Positions 1-30,822 of a DNA stretch of 64,000 bases are shown one piece after another; positions within the stretch are counted from its first letter, which is position 1, and each line of letters begins with the position of its first letter. The translations under genes and the position numbers were made by a program. The notes under the pieces are model-generated. The model made no database searches. It was not told the DNA's origin and saw nothing but the letters and a program-made list of their open reading frames with translations. This stretch comes from Euonymus europaeus. Its lineage: Eukaryota > Streptophyta > Magnoliopsida > Celastrales > Celastraceae. The stretch is from positions 20,062,001-20,126,000 of the forward strand of contig OY756964.1 in the NCBI GenBank assembly GCA_963580455.1. Direction: 5' to 3'.

Positions 1-2103
1 ATAAGACCCTAAAAAAATAGTTTTGCGCTGGGTTCGGTAAATGGGTCATAACTTTTAGTGTACATGTCCGTTTTGGGCCCATAATATATCAAATCGAAGC
101 TTAGACCAAGACGGAAAATAAATTTGAGAAAAAAACTGGGTTCTGTGAACAGTAATCCGTCCGGACGAATAATTGGGCGTCCGGACGGATATGCCTAAAC
201 GGAAGGCAGAAAGGTTCTGTGAATAGTGATCCGTCCGGACGGATAATTGGGCGTCCGGACGGATATGCCTAGATTCAAACCAGTGGGTTACATGAAGAGT
301 AATCCGTCCGGACGGATGCTTAGGGTGTCCGGACGGCTATCGGGAAATCAGTTTTTAAGAAACAGAGAGACATTTCTGGACATTACCAACACTTGGAGAG
401 CCCGAGAAGAGAGAGAAAGAGTGAGAAACTTAGAGAGAGAAGGAGATTTGTTGAGGTTTTTGCTTGGTTTTCCATGGATTCATGAAGCATGTCAAGAATC
501 AAGGTGGAATCAAGGAAGATTTGAAGGTTTGAGGTGAGTTTTCATAGTTTTGGAATTCTAGGGTTTTTCCTAGATTTGTTTGATTCTTTAATAGATGGAA
601 GGTAAGGCTTAGATATGTTGATTATAGGTTGATTTTTGATGTATATGTAGATTGGTTTGTGATTTGGAGTAGAGTTGAGCTTGGGTTGAGTTTCAAGGAT
701 TTTGGAGAAATTTCTAGAGAGAGAAGGTGAGTAATTTCGAATTTATTGATTTAATTGATGTTTATATGAGTTGTTGGTTGTTTATTGATGTATGAATGGG
801 TTCGGTTTCGCCACATTGTTAGGTTTGGGAAATCGGAACCCTAGGAACGTAATTGTGAATTTTGTGGTAAATTGCTCAACAAGAGGTAGGGATTCTTACC
901 CCATTTTCTATCGTATAGTTCTTCTTTAAAGAGCGGTTTAAATTCTTCATTGGTCTTTATTATTTGTGTTCTTGCCTAAATTGTTTCTTAGGAAGAACGA
1001 ACCTTGTTGTTGGTTATTGATGAATTTGCATACCCTTTGAATGCTTAATCATCTATTGGGCATGATAAACCTCGTTCATGCATCATGTAGTTATGTATAT
1101 ATATATAGGATTGTTATATATACGAGCTTCTTTTGCATGACATTATTGGACATGAATTATAGATGCATTGGGTCTACGAGTATGGACTCGTAGTATCCTT
1201 AGGTTATACTTTGTGATGATGTTGGATACCGAATGGGCACATTGTTGCCGGAAGTCGGGATTTCCATGGTGTAGGTGCACCTATAGTCGTTCCGGGGCAA
1301 AGTGCAAGGGTTCCGATGATTTTCCGGAATATTCGTTGACTAGTGCCAGGCGCTGTAGGGTGTAGCCCGAGGTTATACATTGTTGTGACATTTTAGGATG
1401 TCATGTTGCTGCATTGAGCTTGTTTCAACATTCAGCCTTTACGTTCTTATGATTCATTTTATTTTCCCTACTGAGCCTCCTGCTCACCCTATTTCTTTTC
1501 TATATCCTTCAGGTGAGACTGGTGCTGAGAACCAGGCTGCGGATCAGTAGGAGGCAACGTGACATGGAAGGCCACCCTAGGAGCACTAGGATATATATTT
1601 GGTTGTTTGAGAACCTTGGTTATGAATTAAGTACATGTAGTACTTTTATTGGTTGACTATTATGTTGCTTAAATACCTTTTCGGTATGTTTGATGGACGG
1701 TCGGGAGGTATGCCGTGTGATTGGGACTCTCGTACCTAGATATAGGACCTTGGGTCCGGATTGATAGACTTTGATAGTCTTTGATGATATTATTGATATG
1801 ATTATGTTTTGCTTATTGATTGCATGTGATTAGGAGGCCCGAGGCCCTGCCTAGTGTGTGAATGTGGATAGATGGCCAGAGGCCTGTTAGGCTGCGGAAC
1901 TTCTCTGATTATTATTGATTATCTTTTCCGTGTTAAATGAGATGTGACTCTAGGCTGGCACCCTCCGATATACGGGGAGGTGCTGTCGGATTTCTATTAG
2001 AATCCGGGGTTAGGTTGGCGTGTGGTGAGGTCCTTAGTGACGTGGCACATGCCTAAAGTGGCGCTCCCGGCTCAGTGCGTGAATTTCGGGTCGGGGCGCC
2101 ACA
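1..2103 (+). mobile_element. Probable Ty3-type (Tekay-like) LTR, left-truncated by the window
   Basis: No gene is visible here. The stretch around 1470-1520 reads like the conserved part of Tekay-type plant LTRs: an ACTGAGC...GCTCACCC block, a pyrimidine tract and CAGGTGAG. The end at about 2080-2103 (TTTCGGGTCGGGGCGCCACA) resembles the usual LTR terminus that finishes GGGGCG...ACA. I see no gag-pol, so this may be a solo LTR or the 3' LTR of an element lying mostly to the left of the window. The assignment rests on remembered family patterns, not on a matched second LTR, and the left boundary is unknown. Confidence 0.45.
141..345. repeat. Tandem repeat, about 74 bp x 2.8, rich in CCGGACGG
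   Basis: Three head-to-tail units start near 141, 215 and 288. Each carries an ATCCGTCCGGACG block, and then GCGTCCGGACGGATATGCCT or a diverged form of it. The third unit is more diverged and partial. The block itself is a short inverted repeat (TCCGTCCGGACGGA), so each unit holds two small palindromes. It sits inside the probable LTR. Confidence 0.85.
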
Positions 2104-2106
2104 GGT

Positions 2107-2164
2107 CATGCCCAACTATGCCACCAACTAAGCCATGACTTAGTTGGTGGCATAGTTGGGCATG
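2107..2164. repeat. Perfect 26-bp inverted repeat with 6-nt loop
   Basis: The arm at 2107-2132 is the exact reverse complement of 2139-2164, separated by CCATGA. Part of the right arm (GCTTAGTTGGTGGCATAG) is repeated directly at 2165-2182. It starts immediately after the probable LTR end. Confidence 0.9.
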
Positions 2165-2221
2165 GCTTAGTTGGTGGCATAGGGTGAAAGATTCCCTATG
2201 TTAAAGGGAGGTGGGGACTTC

Positions 2222-2318
2222 GACTCCTGCCTCCAACAACCCGTGCGTAGTCAGGAGAGGCTGGCGCAAGAGGGGTTGGGCTGCCTGGTCCATGGGCCTG
2301 TCACGTGGATGCTGTGTG
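2222..2318 (+). repeat. Diverged third copy of the palindrome arm
   Basis: Beginning GACTCCTGCCTCCAACAACC, this stretch follows the right arm of the palindrome at 2460-2573 with scattered substitutions and indels, including GTAGTCAGGAGAGGCTGG and a CCATGGGCC core. It is in the same orientation as the right arm. It suggests an older copy of the same element beside the perfect one. Confidence 0.75.
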
Positions 2319-2345
2319 CGCTCTGATATAAAAAGATAGTTTTTA

Positions 2346-2573
2346 TGTAACGACCCACCCCAGTCGTTACTGTGTGGCCGGGCCCATGGGCCACTACCCC
2401 CAACCCATCTCCTGGCCAGCCTCTCCTGACTACCAAGTGGGTTGTTGGAGGCAGGAGTCGACTCCTGCCTCCAACAACCCACTTGGTAGTCAGGAGAGGC
2501 TGGCCAGGAGATGGGTTGGGGGTAGTGGCCCATGGGCCCGGCCACACAGTAACGACTGGGGTGGGTCGTTACA
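2346..2573. repeat. 228-bp perfect palindrome without a loop
   Basis: The arms 2346-2459 and 2460-2573 are exact reverse complements over all 114 positions by eye. The centre is GAGTC|GACTC. The ends are TGTAACGAC and GTCGTTACA, so the outline is TGT...ACA. Each arm carries a smaller hairpin at its outer end (GTAACGAC, 8-nt spacer, GTCGTTAC) and a GGGCCCATGGGCC core. Open frames on both strands here translate identically because of the symmetry and are not genes. It could be a foldback/MITE-like element or, less attractively, an assembly or cloning foldback. Confidence 0.9.
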
Positions 2574-2587
2574 ATTCTAGTGTGTCA

Positions 2588-3195
2588 AATTACAATTACG
2601 AAGTTCGGATGACCATAAGAATGCATTTCAGAATGAAAAAATGAGCAACAGTGGCAAAAACATAAAAATAGTGTCATTTACAAATGAAAAACACATGGGA
2701 CACAGTTGTGGATGCAACATAGAGTGAAGGATGCCAATTCATTGTCAAGATGCCCTAAACTGTGTAAATAACATCAACCATACTTAATAAGGCAGAAAAT
2801 GCATTTCATATTCACAAAACTGGAACATAGTGGAAAATGCTGGGAGATAGTGTCATTCTGCAAGTATTAAATGAACAATGACCTATAAATATGAAATCGT
2901 GGTGAAGGATGACAATTATATGTGGACATGTCCTATATTGTGTGGAGTTACAATTACAAAGTTCGGATGAGCAAAAGAATGCAGTTCAACATGAAAAAAT
3001 TGAGCAACAGTTTACAAAAACTAGAAAAACAGTGTCATTTAGCCTTCAAAAACAAATGGGATACAAAAAATTTGCAACATAGAGTGAAGGATGCCAATAT
3101 CTATGTCACGATGCCCTAAACTATGTTTAAATAACATCGATCAGTGTTAATATGGCATAGATTGCATTTCAGATTAACAAAAATGAAACATAGTG
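2588..3195. repeat. Two tandem units of about 358 bp
   Basis: The first unit starts near 2590 and the second near 2948, both with TTACAATTAC and then AAGTTCGGATGA. Shared landmarks further in are GAGCAACAGT, CAACATAGAGTGAAGGATGCCAAT and GATGCCCTAAACT. The copies differ by many substitutions. Fragments of the same unit recur near 2895-2945 and 3415-3540. No coding is apparent. Confidence 0.8.
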
Positions 3196-3202
3196 GAATA
3201 TG

Positions 3203-3325
3203 TCAAAAAACAGTGTCAAAAAAACAGTGTTTCATATGTCAAAAAGACAGTGTTTCATATGTCAAAAAACCAGTGTCAAAAAACAATGTTTTTTGCATTT
3301 CATATGTCAAAAACAGTGTCATTCA
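3203..3325. repeat. Short degenerate tandem repeat
   Basis: Variants of ATGTCAAAAA-CAGTGTTTCAT occur about five times in a row. It continues the repeat array to its left and looks like a local minisatellite expansion. Confidence 0.75.
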
Positions 3326-4945
3326 GCAAAGAGAAGGTAAATGAGGAACAGTGGCATATCCAGGAAAACAGTGTCATTCATCCATCAAAATTGATGTAGT
3401 CCTATTAATGTGCATAATAGGGTGAAGGACCAGCAATTCTATTTGGATAAAAGTGTAAACAATGTGTTAACCACATTAAGCAACGATAAGGAGGCAAAGA
3501 ATGCATCTCAGATACAAACATATGGGACACAGTGACCACATGCCAAAACATCATGCTGCATAAGGAAAATATCAAGAACGCAACTAATCATAAATATGCT
3601 ACAAAGCTATTGACATTCTAGTAACTTGAATAGCAATTAGGGACTAAGCATAAATTTCTGCAGCCCCCTATCAGTACAATAAATTAACATAATCCAATTG
3701 CTTCTACTGACTCAGAGAGTAAAACAAGCCAATTCATCTACCACGTTCATCATCAAATTCTGGTTATTCACTCAAACCAGGACAAAGCATGATAATTGAT
3801 AAGGCGAGGCAATACACAATTCTATACATCTTTATCAACTCTACTTCACCTCTTTCATTCAACATTTTGTTTGAACCATACCAAACACTCACCTAGTCTA
3901 CCACACTAATCTGAGTTTACAGTTGTATAGGACCAACCATAAAATTCTCATTTGATATGATGATTTCATAACAGTTTCATTGAGCCTAAAAAATGAGCAA
4001 GACAGTTGAAAAGCGAAAGACAGTACAGAAAAGCTTCGTGATAGGAACGAAAATCCTAGCTAAACCCTAAATCGAACATACTTCCAGATCGACTACCAGA
4101 AGCCTAAAAAATGATAAATTTGTACCAAATAGATTTGGGAGTAATGAAGCTATTCGATGCATACCAGTAGCTGCGTTCTCGATGACGAAACCAGAGACTG
4201 TTGACGGAAGCAGACGAAGATACGATCGACCAAGGAAGGTAGAGTGGAGATCGAACGATGGAGATAGGAATGAAATCGACCGTACAATCTCGTTAGGGTA
4301 TTTTAACATAAAGGGCATTGTTGCCATTTAACTCACATTACAAGGGCAGCAAAGACTTTGCACCCTTCCAAATGGGTAAATGGTATTTGAAATGGTTTTT
4401 TGATATGATTTTTGAAATGGTAAATTAAATGGTAAAATTGTGTATGCTGTTTGTTTAATGTAACATTTTATAAGTAGCTTACATGCTATATTAGCATATA
4501 TGTTGGGTGAAAATGGTTTGCAAACAGCCCCTAAAAATCGCACTTAAACGTCTTAAACAATTAAAGTAAATATTTTTTGAAGACCGTTGCATAATAAGCT
4601 CATGTATTTACGTTCTTATTCTTGGTTTGGTTTGGTTTCCTTTCGTATCACACACCCACAGCCACACAGGTGTGGGCGGTCGTGCCAATAGTCTCTTCAA
4701 ACCACCAAGAAGCTACCACGAGAGCGAAGACTCGTTAGCTCTATCTCTACCTTCTCGTTGGTGCCAAACGACTCGCTAAGCTCTCGATTTTGCTTACTCT
4801 GGTTCTCTCCTGGTAGCTGCTTATTTCATTTCAATTGAGGATACTACTTTTGGCGTTCTTTCCGGAGTGAATCCATGAAAACTCTGTTAGGTTTTTCTTT
4901 CGTTAGTACAAGAACAGCGAAAACTTAGAACTAGGGCTGGATATA
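3326..4945. other. Repeat-rich gene-free stretch, then upstream region of the kinase gene
   Basis: I see no convincing gene. An 86-codon open frame on the - strand at 4067-4327 has no family resemblance I recognise. The stretch 4380-4545 ends CAAACAGCCCC on the + strand, which resembles the inverted terminus of a plant MITE (GGGGCTGTTTG), but I could not find the partner end. From about 4600 to 4945 lies the likely promoter and 5' UTR of the kinase gene; no TATA box stands out. Confidence 0.4.
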
Positions 4946-24313
<19,368 letters not shown>

Positions 24314-25440
24314 TTCTTGTTTGATATAGTTTTTCAGGTAAACACAGTTTATAGTTTTTTCTGGTAATAGTCTAAATAGAGATTATGTAGTGTAGAAACT
24401 ACTTGTTGGAAAGCTCAAAAGTAAAATTAATGAAAGAAATAAATCACCAGAGTCATTCATTGCTTCTAGGTACTCAGTTAGTCACAAAGTTAAAAGTTCA
24501 AAATTAAAGAATTCCATTTGTCCTTTTAGGGACATAAGTTATATTCACTTACTGCATTGGTCTTTAGAAACCTTAGGTTCCCTTCTGCTCTACAGGCGAC
24601 ACTGTTATCGAGTAATATTACAAGAGCTAGAGTGTGTTAGAGTGATTTGTCTGGTGCCTCGAGAAAGAAAAAATATTTGTTAATTCAGTTACATTGACTT
24701 TTGCCTTTGACCTTGAATGTAAAGCTGAAATTGTTAACCTCTCCTTGGCGATATATAGGGGAGACTACTTAGTCAGATGGGTCATTAATGACATGGTTAG
24801 TATCCTCTCTTCACTTGCTTGATTTATTGAACGACAGGTTTTCCATCTTTAATGTCTCGTAGCTCAGTGAGAGAATCGCTAAAAACATTTTCATTTGTTC
24901 CTTGATTGATACAAGTCAATCAAGAGATTGATCATTAGCAGTCTGTGAAAAGGCAGGTTCGAAAAATTAATTTTTATCTATGAGGCTGGGTTCGGGTTTT
25001 GGGCCGAGTCTGGATTTACCGGACCCAGTTGGCCCGAGAGTGAGTTAATTAACTTGTAAATATGTCTACTCTCAACTCTTTCTGGTGCGAGTGAAAAAAA
25101 GAGCAGTAACTAAAATCACCTCAAGAAATAAACTTGTCTTATGCATTGCTTCATTGATCTGGTAAAAGTTGGACAGTAGCAACTGAAAACACGAGCCCCA
25201 TTATCCATTACTAGTTAATACACTTGATTTAAATGGAAAATGCCCTCACACTAACTGTAATTTTTTTTCCCTACTACCATCCAGCACGGGTGTGCAAGGA
25301 ATGGAAAATTAGAAATCTAAATCAAAAAATAAATTTATTTCAAAGAATAGTTCTTTAAAGAGGAAAAAACCTATATCGGAAATTGGGACTGGCAGAGTCA
25401 TGGAAACAAACCATAGCAAATGCTTCCAAAACTTCAGAGA
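24314..25440. other. Kinase 3' flank, no gene seen
   Basis: The first few hundred bases are the likely 3' UTR. I see no other coding exon, RNA gene or defined repeat here. Confidence 0.5.
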
Positions 25441-26282
25441 ATTTTCCAGGATCCCACCCATTAAAAGGTGGGTTCTGATTTTTGAACCCATCCCGCTTAA
25501 AAGGTGACACCTGTTTAGTGGAGACTTAGGCAAATAATTTTACATTTGAACTTGGTGTGGGTCACGTGTTGTGATTAGGTTTCCATTGTTATTGAAAATA
25601 CGAAGACTGGTTATTGAAAATGGAGTAGATAACGGTGTTAGATTTTTTGTATCGTGAGAAAACAAGTTATCGCGAGATGGACAATTAAAGCTCATTGTTT
25701 TTTGAGGCCCGCATTTTATAGCCCATCATTGTGAGGGCCCATCGTTTTGTGGCCCGGCTTTTTGAATTCCATTTGTGTTAGGCCTCCAGTTTTAAAGACC
25801 ATCCTTTGAATGCCCAAAATTTTGAAGAACAGTGCAACGTAACTCAAATTAGCCCATTTTCAATGGACCATGACTATTACTCGAGCACGACTCCTTCCAA
25901 CCAAAATGAATTTTAATGAAAACTTGAACTGCGCATGGTGCCGCCGAGGGGAGGGAGGAGGGACGGAGGCTAGGCTACAATGAAAACCTCGAGCCCAATA
26001 ATGAAGGACTTTAAAACGAGGGCATTCAAAAACGATTGGCCTTAATTGTCTATCTCTTTGATAATTTGTTCCTCGCAATACAAGAAGTCCAACACGTTAA
26101 CTACTCTGTCAGGCCTGTTTTCGTATTTTCATTAAGACGTACACACGTGATCACAATACGTGACCTACACTAAACTCAGTGTAAAATTACTTACCAAACC
26201 CTCATTAAACAGGTGTCATCCTTTAGGCATGCGGATGCGTTCGGAACCTACCTTTTCATGGGTGGGATGGGATTCGGAAAAT
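25441..26282. mobile_element. Element with long imperfect terminal inverted repeats
   Basis: The left arm (about 25441-25770) aligns as an imperfect inverted copy of the right arm (about 25970-26282) for roughly 300 bp. Shared words include ATTTTCC at the ends, GACACCTGTTTA, GTAATTTTACA/ATAATTTTACA and GTCACGT. Long imperfect inverted arms with no coding core suggest a MULE-like or foldback element. No clean target duplication was found. The centre has several spaced GGCCC/GCCC words. Confidence 0.65.
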
Positions 26283-26394
26283 TTCCCTCTTCGCCATACT
26301 ATCCAGTACATCATTAAGTGCTTGACACATGCCAACAATCTACAAATGTACGAAAGAATTTGAGCTGTTGAGACTCATTGTAAGGTAATATCAC

Positions 26395-27260
26395 TAAGTT
26401 TAAGGCTGATATACCAACTTTTAACGGGAGTTTGCAAGTTGAAGAATTCCTTGATTGGTTATTCGAAGTGGAGATGTTCTTCGACATGATGACAGTTCCG
26501 AAAGATGGGAGAGTGACGATGGTAGCCAATAGGCTGAAGGGTAGTGTTGCGGTATGGTGGGATCGACTACAATTCAATAGGTAGCGTCAGCGGAAGGATT
26601 CAATACAAATATGGAGGAAGTGCAGCGATTGATGATGGGGAGATTCCCCCACCTGATTATGAGCAGTTGTTATTCTAGGCCTATCAGAATTGCTATCAGG
26701 AGCTCGCTCAGTTTTCAAATATACTATAAAATCTATCAGAATTGCTACCAGGGAGCTCGCTCAGTTTTCAAATATACTATAAAATTTAATCGTTGAGCGC
26801 TCGAAACAATTTAGCAGAGATAGAGATGCAGACAGATTTTTGAATGAGCTAAAGTCATCTTTGCATGAAAAAATTGGAATGTTATTTGGACTGGATATGA
26901 GGCCTATGATCTAGCCTTCAAGGCTGAAGCCGAAGAAATATGGTCCATTTAAGGTGTTGCGGAAAATTAATGATAATGCTTGCAGTGCACTCTTTGGGAA
27001 CGGGTCTCGATCTTGGTGGGGATGAATGACTCGGTCGTCTATGCTGTGTGACAAGTAAAATTTTCAGATTGAAACTTGGATTAGCTCCTTTATTGTTCTT
27101 TTTGTGTGTTGCAACTTGCAAGTGTCTTAGAGTCTTCTAGTTTTTTTAATTAGTTAAGGGTAGTTTAGTCCTTTAAGGTTATTTGTTTTAGTGTAAAAGT
27201 TTCGTTTGTAGCCTTGTGGGGGTAGACTATTATTTTGATCAATATTGAAAGAGTCATTCA
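26395..27260 (+). pseudogene. Ty3-type gag remnant and LTR-like tail
   Basis: 26405-26580 translates to a plant Ty3 gag-like block ([18 protein letters not shown], then [13 protein letters not shown]). Further gag-like text (FLNELKSSLHEKIG) follows near 26840, with stops and shifts between. A direct duplication of about 60 bp occurs at 26665-26785 (CTATCAGAATTGCTA-CAGG...AGCTCGCTCAGTTTTCAAAT twice). 27120-27260 resembles the end of an LTR. Only a fragment survives. Confidence 0.7.
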
Positions 27261-27614
27261 GAGGTTTCTCAAGATTGGTTGTCCTGTTCTTAGAATCATT
27301 TGTTGAAATTGATTATTGGTTACATATTCCATATTCTGCCTACGTCAACTTGGAAAAACTTGAAGCCATTCTAGCATTTGTAATCCATACAAGTGAGAAT
27401 CTATTTTATTGTTACTGGATGTTTTATTTGGATTTTCATATGGTACCTAAGTGTTCTATAGCTTTCTCTATGAATTGGAGTTTTTTTATCATCATGTTGT
27501 ATACCTGTAGAGTATTGGCTTTTTTTTTTATTGGCAGTTGTGGGCAATAGTAGTTCGAATGAAGACAATGAGAGGGCTCTTCTGATAAGTCCAACTACTG
27601 CCGCATTTTTTTAT

Positions 27615-28790
27615 AGATAGAAATGTAACTCCTACATTGATGCCACGGGTCCTATGTAGGACATCTTCTTTACATGGTGCTCAATACATCATGGAGGTCT
27701 TGAGAGGGCATATGAGAAGATGCCACAAGAATTTTAGGATGAGATTTGATATATTTCAAATCTTTTGTCAAGATTTTTCAGGCAAGTGCATGTTTCAAGC
27801 ATATAAAATATCCAAATTCCGGAGATGATAGCTATGTTCCTATTCACTTTAGGCCAAAGAGCTAGTAATAGGTTAGTGTAAGAAACGTTCCAGCACTCAG
27901 GTGAGGCAGTGAGTAAGATAAGATATTCAACCAAGTGTTAGGTTATATGTACCAAATGGCAAAAAATATTATAAATCCAAGAAAGAACCAGTTTAACGCC
28001 GTCTTTGCTAAAATTATAAGTAAGCCTGAACTATGAACTTTTAGGAATGCTATTGGAGTGATTGATGGGACGTATGTACAAGCAGTGATTCACAATAATC
28101 TATAAATCACTCACTTTTACAAAAAAAGGATCATAACACAAAATGCAATGACAATGTGTGATTTCGACATGTTGTGCGTGTTTGTAACAGCTGAATTTGA
28201 GGGGTTGGCTCATGATGCCTAAGTATTGCAACATGCACAAAGCAAAGTGGAACTTAACTTTCCCTTTCTCTACCAGGTGTGCATAATTGTAGTAGTATTG
28301 AAATCTTTTAAAGGTTTTGATCATGGAAATCATTTTTTGACAAATGTCTACTTTGGATAGGTAAACGGTTATATTGCGCCTTATAAAGACGAGAGGTATC
28401 ATTTGCCAAAACGGAGGAATAGGCATCGAGCCAGAAAACCTCGTGAACTATTATTAACCACAACATGCATCTCTCCGTAATGTTATGGATATGACATTTG
28501 AAATGACAAAGGAAAGATCGAAGATATTGGGGATGATTTCATCTAATCCATACACAACCCAGGTTAACATCATGGTTGCATGCTGCACATTGCATAACTT
28601 TATTTGGTTGAGGAGTGGAAGTAACGAAGAATTTGAGGATGTGGGAGACGACTTGAGCACTTCTGCAATAGATGTTGTGGGGACTTCATCCAGGAAGACG
28701 AATGTCGAAGGTGGTGAGTTGAGTGACGATAACAACATGAGTGTCGTTAGAGATAGGATTGCTAATGTACCTCACTGTGTAACAAATTAA
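27615..28790 (+). pseudogene. PIF/Harbinger transposase pseudogene
   Basis: Pieces of a HARBI1/PIF-like DDE transposase follow in order in several frames: CRTSSLHGAQYIMEVLRGH near 27655-27710, FRMRFDIFQ after it, FRNAIGVIDGTYVQAV near 28045 (first catalytic Asp region), APYKDERYHLPK near 28375-28410, and a C-terminal block at 28485-28790 with VACCTLHNFI. Stops and frameshifts separate them. The ends and TIRs of the element were not found. Confidence 0.82.
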
Positions 28791-29484
28791 TTGTTGGTGT
28801 AGTGTAAAATATGCTTGAAAAATCAATATTTCACGTGATATTGTTAAATATGTATGTACTTATATAGGACGTGTTATATATTAATATTTATGTAATTTTT
28901 TTAAAAAAAAATCTCATTTATACATACATTTAAAATCTATGTTCGCTATTTTACTATTAAAGTACTTTAAGTTCCATTATCGGTAACTTGATTGTTTATA
29001 TTCTATGAACTAATTTAGGACTTTCAAATACTAACACAGTTTATTTGACAGCTTATACATTAGTTTGTACTTTATCGGCCATAATTTCTACCAAACAATT
29101 TAGGGAGTGTCCTCTCAAAAGACAATTTTTGAAAATCCTTACTAAACATGTGTACTATTGACTCTAAAAGCAATATAGAAAAATAACAAATTGTGTAAAT
29201 AAAAATTGGCCAAACGGCAAACACATATACTTTGGTGATAATTTAGTTGGTAAATTTTTCTAGATCCAAATGGTATAAGCCCGAGAGGTCTAAGTTCAAC
29301 TCTAATCCTGTAGTCAAATGATAAATTTTTGTGTGAGTTTTTTTTGGAAAGGTCGGAGACCAGATATGCATACCCAACTGATGGGCAAAAGAATGGGAGG
29401 CCTTGACAGGCACTCGGGCCACCATTTATGGTGAAAGAAAATAAACCATAAAAAAGCTACAAAATAATACAACGATAAACTAGC
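28791..29484. other. AT-rich DNA, no gene seen
   Basis: No coding exon or RNA gene is apparent. A few words (TTGACAGCTTATAC) recur near 48420 and hint at old repeat fragments. Confidence 0.4.
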
Positions 29485-29492
29485 AGCATATG

Positions 29493-30088
29493 TAGGGATG
29501 TCAAAAATATCCGTATTCAACGGGTACCCGCATAACCCACCCCAATTATTCGGATATGTCCCGTTTATTAACGAGTCGGGTAACGAGTACAAGTGTTTTC
29601 ATGGGGAAAACAGTGGGACGGATACGGGGACGGGTTAATTTGTTTTAATCCAGTCCGCCTCATATTCGTATATATTAATAATTATATATATGTGTATTAT
29701 TTAAAATATATATTATTATTTTTATTACTATTTATAATTTATCAAGAAAAAATCAATAAAAAAAACCCATAGAAATATTTCATTTTGGTATTTTCTTTTT
29801 AGTAAACATATTTATTTATTTAATGGGTGCATACATAGTTATGACACTCAAGAATTGACCATGAATGATTTCGTATATAAGTTTGTACAATTTATTCTGT
29901 CCTCTCAAAATAAATAAAGATATCTATAAATTTTTATTAATTTATTATAGTTGACGGGTATGTAACTAAGCAGAGATTTTCCACCCTAACGGATACGGGG
30001 ATGGGACAAAAGTTAAAATACCTAACGAATAAGAATTTTTTTAATGGCTACAGAAAGGGGCGAAGATCCCCACCCGATAACATCCCTA
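29493..30088. mobile_element. hAT-type non-autonomous element
   Basis: 596 bp with 9-bp terminal inverted repeats TAGGGATGT / ACATCCCTA and an 8-bp target duplication with one difference (AGCATATG at 29485-29492, AGCACATG at 30089-30096). Subterminal GGATACGGGGA and CGGGTA words occur near both ends, and the AT-rich middle has no transposase. TAGGGATGT ends are common in plant hAT MITEs. Confidence 0.85.
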
Positions 30089-30096
30089 AGCACATG

Positions 30097-30822
30097 TTGC
30101 TGTAAACAAATGGCTCTCGAGGTATCCAAAATAACGCACTGATGCCAGACTAATATGATTTTTGATTGCTGATGTAACTCCTAGGAACATCTGTCTGAAT
30201 GAACAAACCTCATGATGAGCAAGGAACTTCTTCAATCCAAACACTTCTAGTTTAGTAAGTCTTCAATCCAAACACGCAGGCGAGTGAGTCTGGAACCATA
30301 TTAGCTTGACGCCTGTGCAGAAGTTTATAGTGTTTCTGGTTAAAAAACTGAACTTCATAAACACCTATACATTATTTATTATTATTATTATTTGTTGTTT
30401 GTGTTGAAGTTGAACAGATCCTACCGGGACCAAGATTAGACAAATTTGATTTATTGGTGCCTAATTCTCTCTTTCAAGCGTTACAATTTCTATATTTATT
30501 CAGCACGGGACAAAAATGCAATGACGTGTGTAATTGTGCATGCTTTTATTATTCGTATTTCTATTCACACTAGAGAATTGCTATGCGCACCCTAAAACGG
30601 GGCGTATTTCTACTTTCATACGAAGAAGATTGAAGAAGGGAGTGCGAGAAGAAATTTTGGACTGTAGCTATCATTTCCTTTCCCATAAAAGCACCATTTT
30701 TTTTGCTATTGAGTATTGACACATCTGAACTCACTCGATCGTCCGTGTCACTAGTTGTTTGCTCTGCAACCTGAAAATCGAACTCAGGGAGATATATTGT
30801 TATCGCAAGCGCCCGCTCCGAA
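30097..30822. other. Upstream region of the DUF4091 gene
   Basis: No other gene is visible. The last 100-200 bases before 30823 are the likely 5' UTR. No core promoter element can be named with confidence. Confidence 0.4.

Noticed and set aside
2201..2644. Overlapping open frames on both strands with identical translations
   Set aside because: They come from the perfect palindrome; the symmetry forces the same protein on both strands, and it matches nothing I know.
3203..3325. A CRISPR-like array
   Set aside because: Repeats are short, overlapping and irregular, without spacers of even length, and the genome is a plant's.
4067..4327. 86-residue gene on the - strand
   Set aside because: No recognisable family, and the surroundings are repeat-like.
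30534..30719. Small secreted protein upstream of the DUF4091 gene
   Set aside because: A hydrophobic start alone is weak evidence; no splice support or family likeness, and it overlaps the likely 5' UTR or promoter.
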